From Mangifera indica (taxonomy: Eukaryota > Streptophyta > Magnoliopsida > Sapindales > Anacardiaceae): a stretch of 64,000 nucleotides of DNA. The stretch lies in assembly GCF_011075055.1 (NCBI RefSeq), contig NW_025401106.1, positions 248,001 through 312,000 of the forward strand, given 5' to 3'. The position numbers and the translations under genes were made by a program. Positions 22,427-36,300 of the stretch are shown here, piece by piece (the stretch's first letter is position 1; each line of letters begins with the position of its first letter). The notes beneath the pieces were generated by a model. The model was not told the origin of the DNA. It saw nothing but the letters and a program-made list of their open reading frames with translations, and ran no database searches.

Positions 22427-24631
22427 TGTAAAATAACTGAATAAAACTCATTTATTAAACTTTGAGAAATTACTGAATTTCTTATGTCAAACCAAAACAG
22501 AAGCGTTCAAAAGATGCTCTACCACATGAACATAAACTGAAAACCACAATATATATAGTAAAATACAATCATAATGAAATAGCACTAATAAAATTGAAAT
22601 GTTTGGAATGCCCTTGTAGCTCTACGCTCATTGATAGTCACTCATCTCATAACCATCATGATCACCTAAACTCAAAAAAGTAAGCGATAAAACATTCAAT
22701 AAATAGGAGACTTTACTAAAGTGATAACTTTTAATGGAATCCCTAAAATGCCCTTGGTCTTAACTTATACTCTTTCTATCATCTGGAGTTAGCATTAAAC
22801 TCTCTAAAGATGATAATGGGTTCTACATGTAATCTTTGTGTTTAAACTGTACTCTAGGGAATCTTTAGACTATATGTCATAACCCTTGGATCAATTGTTT
22901 CATGCTCAATTACTAAAGAACCACTTATCAAATTCCTATTGGACTTTACCATACTGGGTTCAATGGAAGCATCTAATTCTAAAACTTGTAACTGAAATTA
23001 CATACTAGATGATCGATCCAAATCAAATATAAAGATTTGTTACCTTGACCATATAAGCTATCTCTTTATTCACTACACCAAACTAGACCTCAATTAGGCT
23101 CTACAACAACCAAGTACTTTACTATGGGTCTGGTATCTTACTACGGACATGTCTTACTATTGGTGGTGTAGTAAATGTATACTCATGGTGCCCTCTAGTA
23201 ACGATCTTATGATGTCTAACATGCAAGTATTTCGAGCTTTTACTTAACTTAATGCGTTCTTACCTCCACCTAAAAGTATATCTCATGTTGCGTTATAATA
23301 TAACTCTTAAGCACTCAAGGTACTCTACCTATCTAGGATCTTTGTATTGTTGCTCAAGTCAACCCATTTATTCTCTTTTTATTTTTCTTTAATTTGCTCT
23401 ACACACACAGATGTGTGTTTATGGACACATAGAGGTGTGTCTCTTTATTTCTAGGCACACAACTACTCCTAATGGCATTTCCCCATGTGTTAATTTTTCT
23501 TATACATATGGGCATATGTCCCTTCAAATATTTATTTTGCTTTCCTTCTTTTAAACTCATCTTAACCACACAACTTCTTAGGGATATTTCAATCATTACA
23601 CCTTCACACATGATCGTGCTAAAGTTATACACTAGAAGTCCACATGTTCTCATTGACCACTTATCGATCAATGACATTTGATGATCATTGGAACACCGAA
23701 AAATGTAAACTGAATTCTGGGTATCGCATACATGGTCATGTGTCTCATACCACACAATCGTGTATCAAGTCTAGAAAGCAAAAAACACCAGAGTTTGAAC
23801 CCTATTATGGTTCTTATGAACCCTCATTTCCTTTCAACAACTTAGTATATCACAATCCTAATAATATGTCTATCACAAAATCACTATCATCATAATCTCA
23901 CCTATAACCTCACATGAGAAAATTGCATAAATAGTAACTTCACACTTATTAAACATTATGTCTTTCATCATTCATCAACATAGTTTCATCGTCTATCATA
24001 AAATCACTATCATCATCAGCCTCTTATGCTTTAACTTAAATGGATCATAATAATACTCCTGGAAAAATAAGAGATCATGAGATTGATCTAACTTTAAATA
24101 CCATCAAAATCATAAAAGATCATGAGATAGCCTCAGCTTGCATTCAAAAACAATCAACAGATCCTACTTACCTCAAATCCACGAAAATCCAAGTGCACAA
24201 ATATGTTGCCTTCTCTCTAACTTTTCTTATTGCCATGTCATCAAAATCAAGCCGTCGAAGACACAAAATAGAAGTCTGATCGTCAAACCTTCACTTTCTC
24301 TCACTTTTGGGAGATTTCGTGCATTTAAGGATTATGAATAATAATATTTAAAATGTAGCAACCTATATTTTATAAAAACTAAAACATATAGTTGCACATA
24401 TGGGCATGTACCACTCGATACATAGTCATATATCGTGAAATTTGAATTTCATGTAGAATCTATCTTATTATGTTGACTTGGCACAACACGCGGGCATGAC
24501 CTCTTTATACACAATCATGTGTCACCGAAAATTTACACCTTGACTTTCAAATCACATTTAATTCTTCACACAACAATTAAGCTCATACATAAAGAGTATA
24601 TTACCCTCGAGACATACCTGTGGGTATTACA
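22427..24631 (-). repeat. Minus-strand LTR (solo or partial) of a Ty3/gypsy relative
   Basis: Read on the minus strand from 24631 the sequence begins TGTAATACCCACAGGTATG, matching the TGTRGMACCYAYAGGTATG start of the plus-strand LTRs. It contains the same kinds of ACATGGTCATGTGTC and CACACAATCGTGTAT words. The far end, between about 22427 and 22540, is not resolved and no convincing pentamer duplication was found. The small frames inside (for example 23399-23755) are not gene-like. Confidence 0.65.
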
Positions 24632-27540
24632 TAAACCAACATTTTAAAATGAAAATAATACTTGCAATACAACACAATATCAATTTAATATATAATAAAA
24701 TGAAAATTTAATATTTTAAAGTTTCAAAGGAACTACCAATAGTACTTGGCGAATAGGCCAACCAAACCTTTCAGCCTAGGCTAGCCGGCTAATCCGTCTG
24801 ACCGATCTCACAAAAATTTTAGATTTCACCAGTTACGTCTTTCTAGCAATTTGACCATAAAACATATATTCTACTTAATCTAACGAATTTTTATGGCAAA
24901 ATAATCAATATTTTGACTAATTTAACTAGCAAACAACAACTTTCATTAAGAAATGATGACTTACCGCACAAAATCACAAAGGATATGCTATTTGAAATTC
25001 TAGGGATTTCAAATCTCTAACAAAATAAAAAAGATTATTAGGATTTAGATTTGTACTTACTTAGATTAAGATGAGTTTCATGTAAGATTTTTATAATTTT
25101 GTATTGATTTTTACAAAACAATAGTTGAATTTATAGTGAGTAGAGGAGGAGCCGACAAAAGCATGTCTTTTTAATTGTATAATAAATAAAATAGTGGTTT
25201 GATTTACATAAATAGGATAAAAAATTGTTAAAATAATTAATCTCTAGTTTTATTGATAAGTATATACCCACAAGATATATTTTATTTAACCTGATTTATT
25301 ACAAGAGTTCTCCACGATAATTAAGAATAATAGTAAGTAATGTTTAATTTCATGGTAATATTTAAAAAAAAAATAGTAGATTTGCAGACTCTTTATATAA
25401 ACTCATTGTACAAATTGATGTAGAACAAGAATCAATGAATTTATGTAAAAAATATATATAATTAATAAATACTAAATTAATGTAGATATATAATATATAA
25501 GTATAGAAAGGAGTTGTACCACATCAATTTGTATACATACTTAGTTACATATAATTGTCAATATCATGGTAAATAATAATAATAATAATAATAATAATAT
25601 AATGTTATGCTTACAATTAATATAGTTAACAAAAATTGATCACGCCACTAAGAATTAAAAATTAAAAAGTATAAATAATAATTCATTATAAAAGAAGAAA
25701 GGTTAGTGTGGATGATAAAGGTGGACTTAGTTATAATCCATAAATGTAGACAAAGATGTTAAAGTAAAGCATATAGTTTTGGCCCCCATTGTTTTTGTCT
25801 TAATCACCTTTGCTACTTTAATTCCTAACACTAATCATAAATTAGTGAGATTAATGTGCACAGCTTTTTGTTTTTGTTTTTATCTTTTTGTGATAGACTG
25901 ATAGTAGATACGATAATGGGTCGTATCGAGCATATTGTACCCTTTTTAGTGTAACCCGTTGGTAGTGTTCAAATTTTTTCTTCAAAATTTATTTATACAT
26001 AATCCTTATTTAATATGAGATGATAATTTTTTAATATAAACACAACATGAAATAGGATAATAATATCATAAATACTTGAAGAATTAAATTATCAAATGAG
26101 TTTTTCTCGTAATCTTTGAATGCTAGAATTTTTATCTGCCTTTTGAGCTAATATCTGGATAGATGGTCTACTTGGTCACTAACTTGAGTAATTTGTCACT
26201 TTAAAGTAGTTTGTTGTTCTTTGGGGTGTCATTTTATGAGTTTGATAAAATTTGAGTTTTATCGTATAATATTATTTATATCTATATTATATTTTACATT
26301 TCTTATTTTGAAATATAATATTTAAATATCTATTTATTTTTAATATGCTAAGAATATTAATTAAAAATTTTAAATGCATCAAACTAGCTTATAAATTTAT
26401 TTTAAACAAGTATACAAGAATTTAAAAAATTAAAAAAATTAAAAAAAAATTTTACAATTGCAAATTAAGCATAAATTCTATCTCCCATTTACTTACATAA
26501 TTTTAAATAATATTTTTAATTATATAAAAACTTTTATTAGTTAAAAATAGAATTTGGTTTAACAAATTACAGCTAATGATAAAAAGAGGAAATACTTAAA
26601 ACACGTATTTATATTTTATCTATACATTATAATAATAGAAAAAATTGTAATTAAAAATTTAATAATAATTGGGGTAAGAAGAAACCATTTCAAGGCTCTA
26701 TATCATTATTATCATCTTTCAAAAAAAAAATTTCCAATAAAACTATACATATTTATTTAAATATATAAATTATTATATATTTAATTATATTATTAAATAA
26801 TCAATTAATTTTAAATTAAAAATAAAATAATATCTAATTATATAATAATATATTATAAATATATTTATTTATATATTTAAAAATAAATACGTTTATTCAA
26901 ATTTTCACTTGTGAAGCTTCATTTTAGTAAAGCACATCCACAAATTTGAAAAGGGTTGGTGTCATCCTTTCTATTTCTTACTTTATAAAATCATTTTCTT
27001 AACTGCAAAGTTTTCCATATCTTATATAAGACAAAAGTATCTTGATTAACATTTTCACCCTAGTGAAAAATGTATAATATCAATTTTAACGTTTGAAGGC
27101 AAAACAATTTATAAATTTCTAATTCTATTTTGCATTAAGTTCATGTTATTAATTTTAAATTTTAAATTTTCATAATATTATTAATAAAATAATAATTTTA
27201 TCTTTTAATCTTAACAAAAATAATTTTAAAAATATATTTTAATAAAATAAAATTTAAATAAGTATTTAAATTTTTTATTTATGATAGAGATATATTTACC
27301 GAAACTTAGATAGAGAAATTGTCCTTTTCCAATTTAAAATGATATTCGTAATTTTATTGAATAAAAATTGTCGTCCATGCATGCGTGTGGACTGTGTAGT
27401 GTCGACACGCCGTTTATTATTAAAAGAAGAAAAGGGGGTCACGAGACGCGTACTCTCTAGGAGCATGCTATCACTCTCACCTCCTTCCGTGTCATAGGCC
27501 CCACCTACTTTCACCTCTATCTCCATCTCCAATCCTTATA
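24632..27540. other. AT-rich intergenic DNA upstream of the Nudix gene
   Basis: No gene is recognised. A (TAA)n tract lies at about 25571-25602. The part from 26240 to 26900 is extremely AT-rich. The last ~100 bases become pyrimidine-rich (CTCTCTCTCC), as is common in plant core promoters and leaders. A weak TATA-like CTTATATC occurs near 27536. Confidence 0.5.
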
Positions 27541-27682
27541 TCATGTCTATCCGTCTCTCTCTCCTTCAATTATTGAAGGCGCAGCTCTTTCTTCCTTGCT
27601 ATTTTTTCATTACACAACAACCAGCTTAACTCTCTGTTTAAGTGCTTTTCTAAAGCTATTACCAGCTGAAAGAAAACGAAAC

Positions 27683-28928
27683 ATGGCGGCTTTAGTTGCT
27701 AAAGAACCCGTTGTTCCTCTGGTTTCCCGGACTGGAAGACATTTACAACGCTATTGTCAGATGGGTTTCCGCCAAGTCGTTGGGTTAGTATCTCTGAATT
27801 CCTTATTTGCATCAAGTTTTTGTTTTTCTATCTGCCTACTTCTAAATTCTATTGTTCAAAACATTTATATCAACAAATTAATCTGAAATTAAGATTTTGA
27901 GGACTTTTCAGGGAAGCCTTTGCTTGTTTTCTATGAAATCTCATAGCTTGGGTTGTTAAACTTGTCATATTAGAATTATAATGGAGTACTTTTACAATTT
28001 TATTTCTTGGGGGTAAAAAATCATCTTTTTTTTAGAAGGTGCTAAGGCGTGTGCGGTGTTGAGTGAGCCACTAAGCCTACGCGCTGACTTGACTTCCATA
28101 TATTTATATAATTTCTGGCTTGAAACAGTGGTTTTTGGGTGGTGGGAAAGTCATTTACCTTATTTTGACGAAATGTTTGATAATCTACCATTGTGCAGAT
28201 GCGTACCATATAGATATAAAGGGATTAAGCAGCCTCAGCATGAGATTGATGAGGAAGATATACAAGTTCTTCTCATCAGTTCACAAAAGGGCAAAGGGAT
28301 GCTCTTCCCTAAGGTAATTATTTATATCATCAAGGTGCTATTTTTTGTCACTTGAAATGCAATAACCTTCACATCAAAATGATCTAAACCCATGTTTAAT
28401 TTGCAGGGAGGTTGGGAACTTGATGAATCCAAAGTAGATGCTGCTTTAAGAGAAACTGTGGAGGAAGCCGGGGTAACCGGAATTGTTGAGGTTGGTTCAC
28501 TTTTATAAGTTTTATTTATGGTGATTTAGAGATGATAGTTGCCATAAATTTTGCATCTAAGAGCACAAATTGATGTAATTACTGATATTGATTATTATTT
28601 TGCAGCATGAATTGGGTAAATGGAATTTCAAGAGCAAATCACATGACACTTATTATGAAGGATTCATGTTTTCTTTACTTGTTAAGGAGCAATTAGAAAT
28701 CTGGCCGGAGAAAAATCTCCGAAAGAGAACCTGGGTATGCATATTTACACGTATTCTTTTCACTCTACATATCAAATCCATAGCGTCTGTATAAACAATC
28801 TCTGATAATTGTGCGGATAATTTGTGCAGATGAGCGTGGCAGAAGCCAGAAAAGCTTGTCAATATGTGTGGATGAAGGAAGCATTGGACAGATTAGTTGA
28901 GGAACTAACGTCGCAACGACAACCCTGA
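27683..28928 (+). CDS. Nudix hydrolase, diphosphoinositol polyphosphate phosphohydrolase type
   Basis: Five exons with GT-AG introns: 27683-27783, 28199-28313, 28407-28490, 28606-28734 and 28830-28928, giving 175 residues. The Nudix box starts at residue 73 and fits G-x5-E-x7-RE-x2-EE-x-G: Gly73, Glu79, Arg87-Glu88, Glu91-Glu92, Gly94. These glutamates bind the catalytic metals. Flanking landmarks SRTGRHLQRY, QVVGCVPYRYK and KGKGMLFPKGGWE are typical of the plant NUDT4/17/18/21 group. These cleave diphosphates in inositol pyrophosphates or diadenosine polyphosphates. I see no long N-terminal extension, so a cytosolic or nuclear location is likely. The CT-rich leader precedes a clean ATG. The gene converges on CAP-G. 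The family call is firm; the exact orthologue and substrate are inferred. Confidence 0.93.
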
Positions 28929-29151
28929 ACTGGTACATCATTCTTTGTAGCTGATGAAGAAAATCTGACTTGTAAATAGGATGTTGTTGAAGACAGAGCT
29001 TGCAGTTAGGGCGGATAAACTTTAGATCGTTCCGAATTGCAGGACAAAGCAGAGATGTTTGCAATTGTTTGTTTCTTGTTTCACTCACCTGGAAGTTTCA
29101 ACATTTTGTGTTAGTGGGTGAGTCGGAATTGTAATGTCGACAATCTTTGTT

Positions 29152-29157
29152 AATAAA
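29152..29157 (+). terminator. Polyadenylation signal of the Nudix gene
   Basis: AATAAA, within AATAAAAAATAAAG about 225 bases after the stop codon, is a plausible near-upstream polyadenylation element for the Nudix transcript. Confidence 0.5.
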
Positions 29158-29159
29158 AA

Positions 29160-30324
29160 ATAAAGTGTAGTTTGATTTGAGAAACTCAGCTCTTATTGGT
29201 AGCTTATTTGGTCTTAGAGAAAGTGAATCTTGGTATTATCAAGAAGGAATATCAGAGTGTTGATTCAGAAATTGGGGATTATTGGGTACCCTGAGAAATA
29301 AATTCTAATAATATTATATTTACTCTTTTTTTTAAGAATATAATTTAATATTAATTAAAATTATTTAATTTTTTTGATAATATATATTTATTTATATATT
29401 CAAAATGAATAAGTTTAGATTATTGATTAATTTTTTATCTTTTCATTTTAGGAGATGATTGATTTGAAAAATATTTTATTATCAAAATTGAAAGATTATT
29501 TGATAAGTTTAAATATTATTATTTGATAAAAATTAATAGATATAAATAATTATTGTATTTGATTAAAAGTAATAAAATAATATTAATATTTTATTATATT
29601 TAAATTTTTTTAATTTTAATTATTTTAAAATATTTTTTTATATTATTTAATATGTTAATTAAAAATAAAATTATTTTTACTCTAAAATATTAATAAATAA
29701 AAATATAATTATAATAAAATTAAAATTATTTTAATAATTTATTAATATCTAAAATAATGATAATAATCAAATTATTTTTATATTATTTATTACATTATTA
29801 TTATTAATAATAATAATTTAAAATATTTTATTATTTATTAATAAAATAAAATAATATAAATTATATTATCAGAATAACCTATTTGGAAATAATTTTTCCA
29901 CTCTTGGGACCAAACGCCCACCAAATCTTTTGTCTGTTTCTCATTTCCTTTGTCTATTTCTCCTTTCCATTGTCTATTTCTTCCTCCCCTGTCCCCACAT
30001 GGCCAAGGATACGATTACTCCCCTGTCCCCACTTAGCCGAGAATATGATTAAGGATATTCTTGATGCTGCATCATTAGCCTTTTATTTTTTTTGGGGAAA
30101 TTAAAAAATGACCAAGTACGATTAGATGGTTTTATACCATTGGATCATATGATGTACTAAATGGTCCACATTCAGCCACTGTTTAATACAAAATAGGCCC
30201 TACATTTACAGAAAGAGATAGATGGCAATGCCAGAGGAACTACTATGATAAGCACAAAAACTGAATTTTCCTCTACTCAATCCATAGATGTTCCTTTTTA
30301 GAAAACTAACTGATTGTACTGCAG
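29160..30324. other. Spacer between convergent genes, with AT-rich MITE-like stretch
   Basis: From about 29300 to 29880 the sequence is almost pure A/T. It resembles the interior of the Tourist-like elements at 40183-40635 and 63324-63804, sharing AAATAATTATTGTATTTG. It ends with GACCAAACGCCC near 29919, like the Tourist right terminus. A matching left end is not clear: TATTTGGTC at 29205 is a candidate. The rest should include the 3' untranslated region of CAP-G. Confidence 0.4.
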
Positions 30325-33300
30325 TTATTCGGTAAATTGGTCTGAATCTTCGTCAGAGGTTACCTCTGACTCTGAGCTTTCCTCTTCATCATCTTCTTCT
30401 ATCCTGATGCGATCCATTTTAGCAGTCATCTTGGACAGTGCGACAGTCTTGCTTGCCCTCTGTGAGCGGGCGCTTGTAGTTGCGGGAATGTTCGGAACCA
30501 GAGATTGAATTGAAGTATGAGAATCTTCTTCATCCGAGGAAGTTTCTTCACGCTTTACGCGTCTTCTTGAACGGGTTGGTCTGGTTGAGCAAGGGGCTGG
30601 TGTTTGTGGCACTGCAGCAGGAACACTGGTATCCAGATTGAAGTCTAAGTCTAAACTCCCTACCAATCCAACAGTCACACCCAAGTTACTCTCAAAAGCA
30701 TTAATTTATGCATGTTATCAGAAACTATGCATATGACTGTACGATACAATCAAGCATACACAATTTCAACTCAACCTCCTCTATCTATTTTTTTCATCAT
30801 CGTTATACTATTGTAAGTGACGCATGTTCTATTAGACCATTGCGATATGTATCCAATGTCAATTATAGAAATATTGATTCTGAAAGGAAATATATATACC
30901 TATAATAGTATTAGCTTCATCTTGTGAAAGTTCCTCATCGGGATGTTTCTCTAGTCCCTTAAGACGTTCAGCCATTGGCTTCAACTCCTTCACAAGATCC
31001 TTTTCAGCTGAGACAGATTCAAACACACGACTCAAAAGCTTCCTCATTAACTTTATTGCCCCTTGCTCTGATAACCGGAAATGGAGTAAGACAAGTATTC
31101 TACACAGGGCTGAAACATATGACCGCTCAGCAGGTGTCTTTTTCATATGGAAGCTCAGCACCTCAAAATTCATAAGAATAACAATTAGTAAGTTGAAGAC
31201 CGGTAACATCAGAACATAAGTATATATTAAAGTTCTTAGAATATAAATTGTAATAACTAACGCTATCATGATCAATATATGCTTATCCTATACAAAACAT
31301 GGGACCTTGGTTCAACAAAGCAGGATATGCCACACTAGTGATCCAAGCTCCTTTCCCTTTGAGAAACTAGGAAAAGATTTTGATAATTTCGGTAAGATTT
31401 CTAAGAGATTCTTTACCCTCAATTGAAACTGTACTGAATGAATTGGTATATGTTAATATATACGCATGCACATAGATATCTCATTTGTACATATCAGTAT
31501 TATTTACGGACAAACATGTATATGACACATGCATGTGTATACATTGCAAGATGTAATAAACAATCAGAGAATGTAATACTTCTTTCTAGCTCAGCTATAT
31601 GGAAATTAAACAATATTATTCAAATAAGCATTTAACCGGAGAGAAAAAGGTTGCATATCATTGTGAAATCTCAGGTTTCATGGTTTAAGAGATTTTAACA
31701 GACTCAACTTTGATATGGACAAAAATTAAGCTATGCTTGTGATAATGCAAATAATTTATCGTGTAAAACCATGCATATGGAGAAGTTAAGGCAAACACGG
31801 AAGGTAGGGGGGACTCAGCTTGCTGCTTCTTAACCTATGAGTGAGCTGAAAGAGATTAACTTTCAATTTATTCACCCCGAAAATTAGCACTTCATTACAG
31901 AAAGTTTAGCACTTACTCTAAGATCACTTGCAACAGAACAAGAAGTATAAGGATCAATTCCTTATACTGTAAGATCACAGTAACAAACATTAACCAGGAT
32001 AACAAGCGCTATGGCTTTCTAATCTAAAAAACTGTACAAGAATTTGTCTTGCAATTTGAAAGAACATTTTTGTTCACAAACAGCAAAATATTGGCAACTA
32101 AAGTAATCCAGAATTTAGAAGAAACATTTATAGTTGAAGCATGTGATAATGGCATAATCAGGAAAGTCAGAATTGACATATTTTACTTTTCACTATCCTT
32201 CATAGTCCAACATAAACCTTATATAAGCTCAGCCTATCAATTAAAAACAATTACCTCAATTGCTATGCGTATTGCAAGCCCCTCCTCCCCATACTGCAGT
32301 GAATAGTCCTTGCTATCTAAGGTCTCTGGCAGTTCTCTACTACCATTTCCCCCCTCCACTTCCTTTTCTTTCCCATATAAGGGAGCCTGCATCATCTGCA
32401 GCATGAATTTTGATGCTAGGACTGCTCGCTTACGCTTATTCGACACCACCATTGAAGAACCTCCGGCATTTCCATAGATGCCCGGCCACATAGAACGCAT
32501 GACTGGCACAAAAGCCTTGGACAAACATTTCTGCACTTCCAAATTAAAGAAAATTTATACTGTAAACATACAAAGATATCAGAGCATCTTTGCTCAGCTG
32601 AAAAAACAAAAAGGAAAAAGGACAGTTGATTTTCCCTGGGCACATATATCTACTTACCTTGTGATTTGCTGAGAGGGAAGCATAATGCTCGAAGAAAATA
32701 GATAGGCACTGTTTCAACCTGGTCAAATTCATAAGAGAATTAAGCTAAAAGATTATTCTTATAAAGATGATGAGAAGGAATGCAAAAAAAAGGCACAGAT
32801 ATCCACCTCTGCAGATCTTTTGATTCATTACTGAAATACAGGTTGATGAGCTTGACTAAGATCAAAGGGTGTAAAGCAGCTGGTATACTTGGATACTTTT
32901 CGCTAAGAAGAAGAATTTTTGCAAACCCCTCTCCAAGAACAGCTTGAATTGACTCATTTTCATCACCTTCTAAAGATTTTCCCCAATCACTCGTCTCAAG
33001 TCCAGAGTATAAAAGATCAAGTAATCCAATATTCAAATCCTCATCTATTTCTGAAAGGTTTATTGGACTAAAAGTCATCTTATCAGATTGAGGTTGGAAG
33101 GAAAGATCCTGCCCCATGGCCTTGTCAACTTCTAGTGGACCATGCCACATCCCAAGATCAATTAATGCCTTACAAGCCATCATGCTAACTGTATGGGGGC
33201 CTTTTGTAAAAGAGAGCCTCAACTGCTTTACCAGTTCCTCACTTGGCTTATCCTGTAATAATCCAAAGAGGCCAAGGCATCTGACCACAACCCTCTGCAC

Positions 33301-36300
33301 ATCCAAGTGAACATGTTTTGCCTGCATCCACAGTTAATAAATTCATACCTTTGAAGAATTTTTGAACAATAGCATACTCAGCTCAAGCCGTGAGCAAGTA
33401 CAGATATTTTAGACACAAGGGTATGGGTCGGGGAATATATTTTTTATGCAATCGAAATGTTGCACAAAGGAGGACATGTATTTAATCTACAATATGTTTG
33501 ATTATTTTCTTTCTCAATTTTACAAGATTACATAAATATTTCAGCTTTAGTATCAGTACACACATTGTTTATTATCTTAATATATTTCTCATATGATTAC
33601 AATCAAATTATTCAGTTTTATGTAAGTGCCTATGATTCAGAGACAAGTTGGACACCTAAGCCCACAACAAAATTTAAACACTTTATGCCAAAGAACACCT
33701 GATATAGCCCTAAACAATTTCAGTGTGAATATTTAGATGAAAACTTGACATAACAGCAACAGATAAAATTTCATACCCCAGGAAGCAATAAAGATTGCAG
33801 AAGTTCGGCAAATTCTGTAGCCTTTTCTTGGACCAAATGAAATGATTTTGCCTTTTCCAATAGAAGACCAGTCACAGCAAGACAATGCATCCACTGCATA
33901 AAGTCAGCGGTTCTCTCCCTGCAGGGCTGAGCAAGCTTTTTCACAACCTCAAGAATAACTTCTTCAAATTCACCGGCGGCAGCATGGACTTTTGTTGCCA
34001 ATCTGGATACTGCATCAGCCCAGTCTTTGTCACCACCAAGATTTATGCCATCTCCTATGACAACCTTGTTCCCCTCATCAACCATTTCATATTCCAGTGG
34101 CCTGTGCAATAAGTCTTGCACAAATGCACCAGCAACTTTCCTGATTGTAACATCAGAAAAATCAAGCATCTCACCAAGCAACAGTAACTGCCTAGATGCA
34201 AAGCGAAAATTTGGTCCTGAAATATCAGGTCTAATTAGAAACATATTGTGATACAGTATGTGCTTTCATCAATCAGAGGAACATAACCCACCAGCATCTA
34301 TATGAGTTTTAACCAAATTTACATAATCAGAAACTGTTGCAGGAAGAATTCTTTCAAGAAGGTCATGTTTGTCTGAAGCTTCAGCAGCATATACTGCTGC
34401 TTCAGTGCCCAATGTAGCAGCAGCATCAGAACCTTTTGCCTGTTGAATCACACTTTTTTCTCATATAAGTATGAATTTTTCAAGCATGACAATCTGATAA
34501 CAGAGCATAAGCATGAGAAGTCCAACAAACATTTCATATATTTCAAACAAGGCTAGTCTGTTCTATCCTCTCTCACACTATATCTTCCCACTCCCATCTA
34601 CTAACATTTTGAACAAAATAAGTATAGAAGTGCAGCAAATCCACATAGTCTAGACACAGCATACAGGTTTTCAAATCCTTTGAGGTTTATAATAGAGAAG
34701 CAAATGAGATGGTCTCACTAAAAACTGAGCTGAATTCTCTGAAATCAAATAAATTTGCACTTAGCAGACAGCCATTCCAGCAAGACAAGGAGAAAGTAAA
34801 ATGGAGAAAACATAAACAGACAAAAAGGAAAATAAAATCAAAAATGGAGTTGTTGAGAAAAGTTACCTGTGCTTCCATCTGTAGGTGCCTGCATAGACTC
34901 CTCCAATAAAGAGCAACCTCTGGTTCCATTAATTGGATGCTTTGGTTGTCATGTGATGATGAGTTACCTAACATCAGCAAATGAAAACATTTAGCTACCA
35001 TATAGATTCTTGAATCTGAGCCTCTGACACGGCAACAGCAATTGGCATAAAATTTTTTTTCTTAGTCGACTCATTAACAAAAAATTGCAAATTAAGTATA
35101 ATAAATCTGGAAACTACAGAAGGAATTAGAGAAGAATAAAACACAATGATAATAGAAAATTAAGAATGCCTGTGATTTATCCAAAAGTTTCACAACCTTC
35201 AATTTCATCACCAGCTGATGATATGTACTCCCTGATACTTTCACCATCACTCACTTTCACTAAACCATCTCTTAAAAGAGCCTGCATTACAGACTCCCCC
35301 ACTGACTCATATGTTTCAACATCAAGATACTTGAGAAGTTCTACAGAGTTTCCATTGCAGAACTTGGCTAGCCAGTGGTCTTTCAATAATTTCAGACACT
35401 CCTCTGAAACAGCTTCAGAACGATCAGCAAGTCCTCTCTGAAGAATTATTGTTCTAAGCTTGATGCTACCAGATGAAGAGGAAAAATAAAAAATGTAAAC
35501 TACATAAAATAACAGTCAAACAACACACAATAATTGTCATTACAAATAAGACTATTTCTTAGTTCGCTTACTACCCTGATATTTGGTTGTGTAATATGTG
35601 AGACACTAATCTGTATGAAATGCATGTAAATGAAACTTACCTGAGGCTTTGAAGAGGAAATTTATTAGCCAGTACAAGATATGCAGATTTGCGCACTGAC
35701 TCACAAACATCTAGGGTGCAATTGACAATTGCTTGTGAAGTTGCATTTGAAGGAGGCAATGATAACACAATTGTCTTTCTCACCTCCTGAAATCACAAGA
35801 ATTTTAGCTACTGAAGCAATAGGTTCACACAACAATTAACTTTCAAAAGTAAGATTAAATTTATCCATCTCTATGGCACAAAAACTCTTCAGTCTTTTGT
35901 GAATAAATATTTAAACCTCCTTGAAATCCATTGGAAAAATGAGAAATTCAGATACATTTAAGAACAAATTGAGCTTATGATCAGAAGTTAGTTGCTCTTT
36001 TCTACTTCATGAGATTTTACCTGAAAATAGACATCAAGAATTTAAAAAAAAAAAAAATTATGAAATGGTAACCACTACCACAAAATTGAAATCCTAGTAC
36101 TCAAGAAATTATTGAATCAGTAATATTATCCTGATTTCTTTAATTCCTCCATTTGAATACTAAATTAATACCTAAAAATCCTAAGAATGAATTTAATGGA
36201 TCTGAATAAAAATGATTTTAAAAAGGCCTTCACAAAGGTCATCCAAATATTCAATACTCAAAACACCCATCATAAATTTCATTTGAAATAATCATTGTAT

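Noticed and set aside
23399..23755. 118-codon minus-strand frame
   Set aside because: It falls inside an LTR-like region and has no recognisable domain or splice context.
28056..28355. 99-codon plus-strand frame as a separate gene
   Set aside because: It is Nudix exon 2 read through its flanking introns. The splice sites and phase fit the five-exon gene instead.
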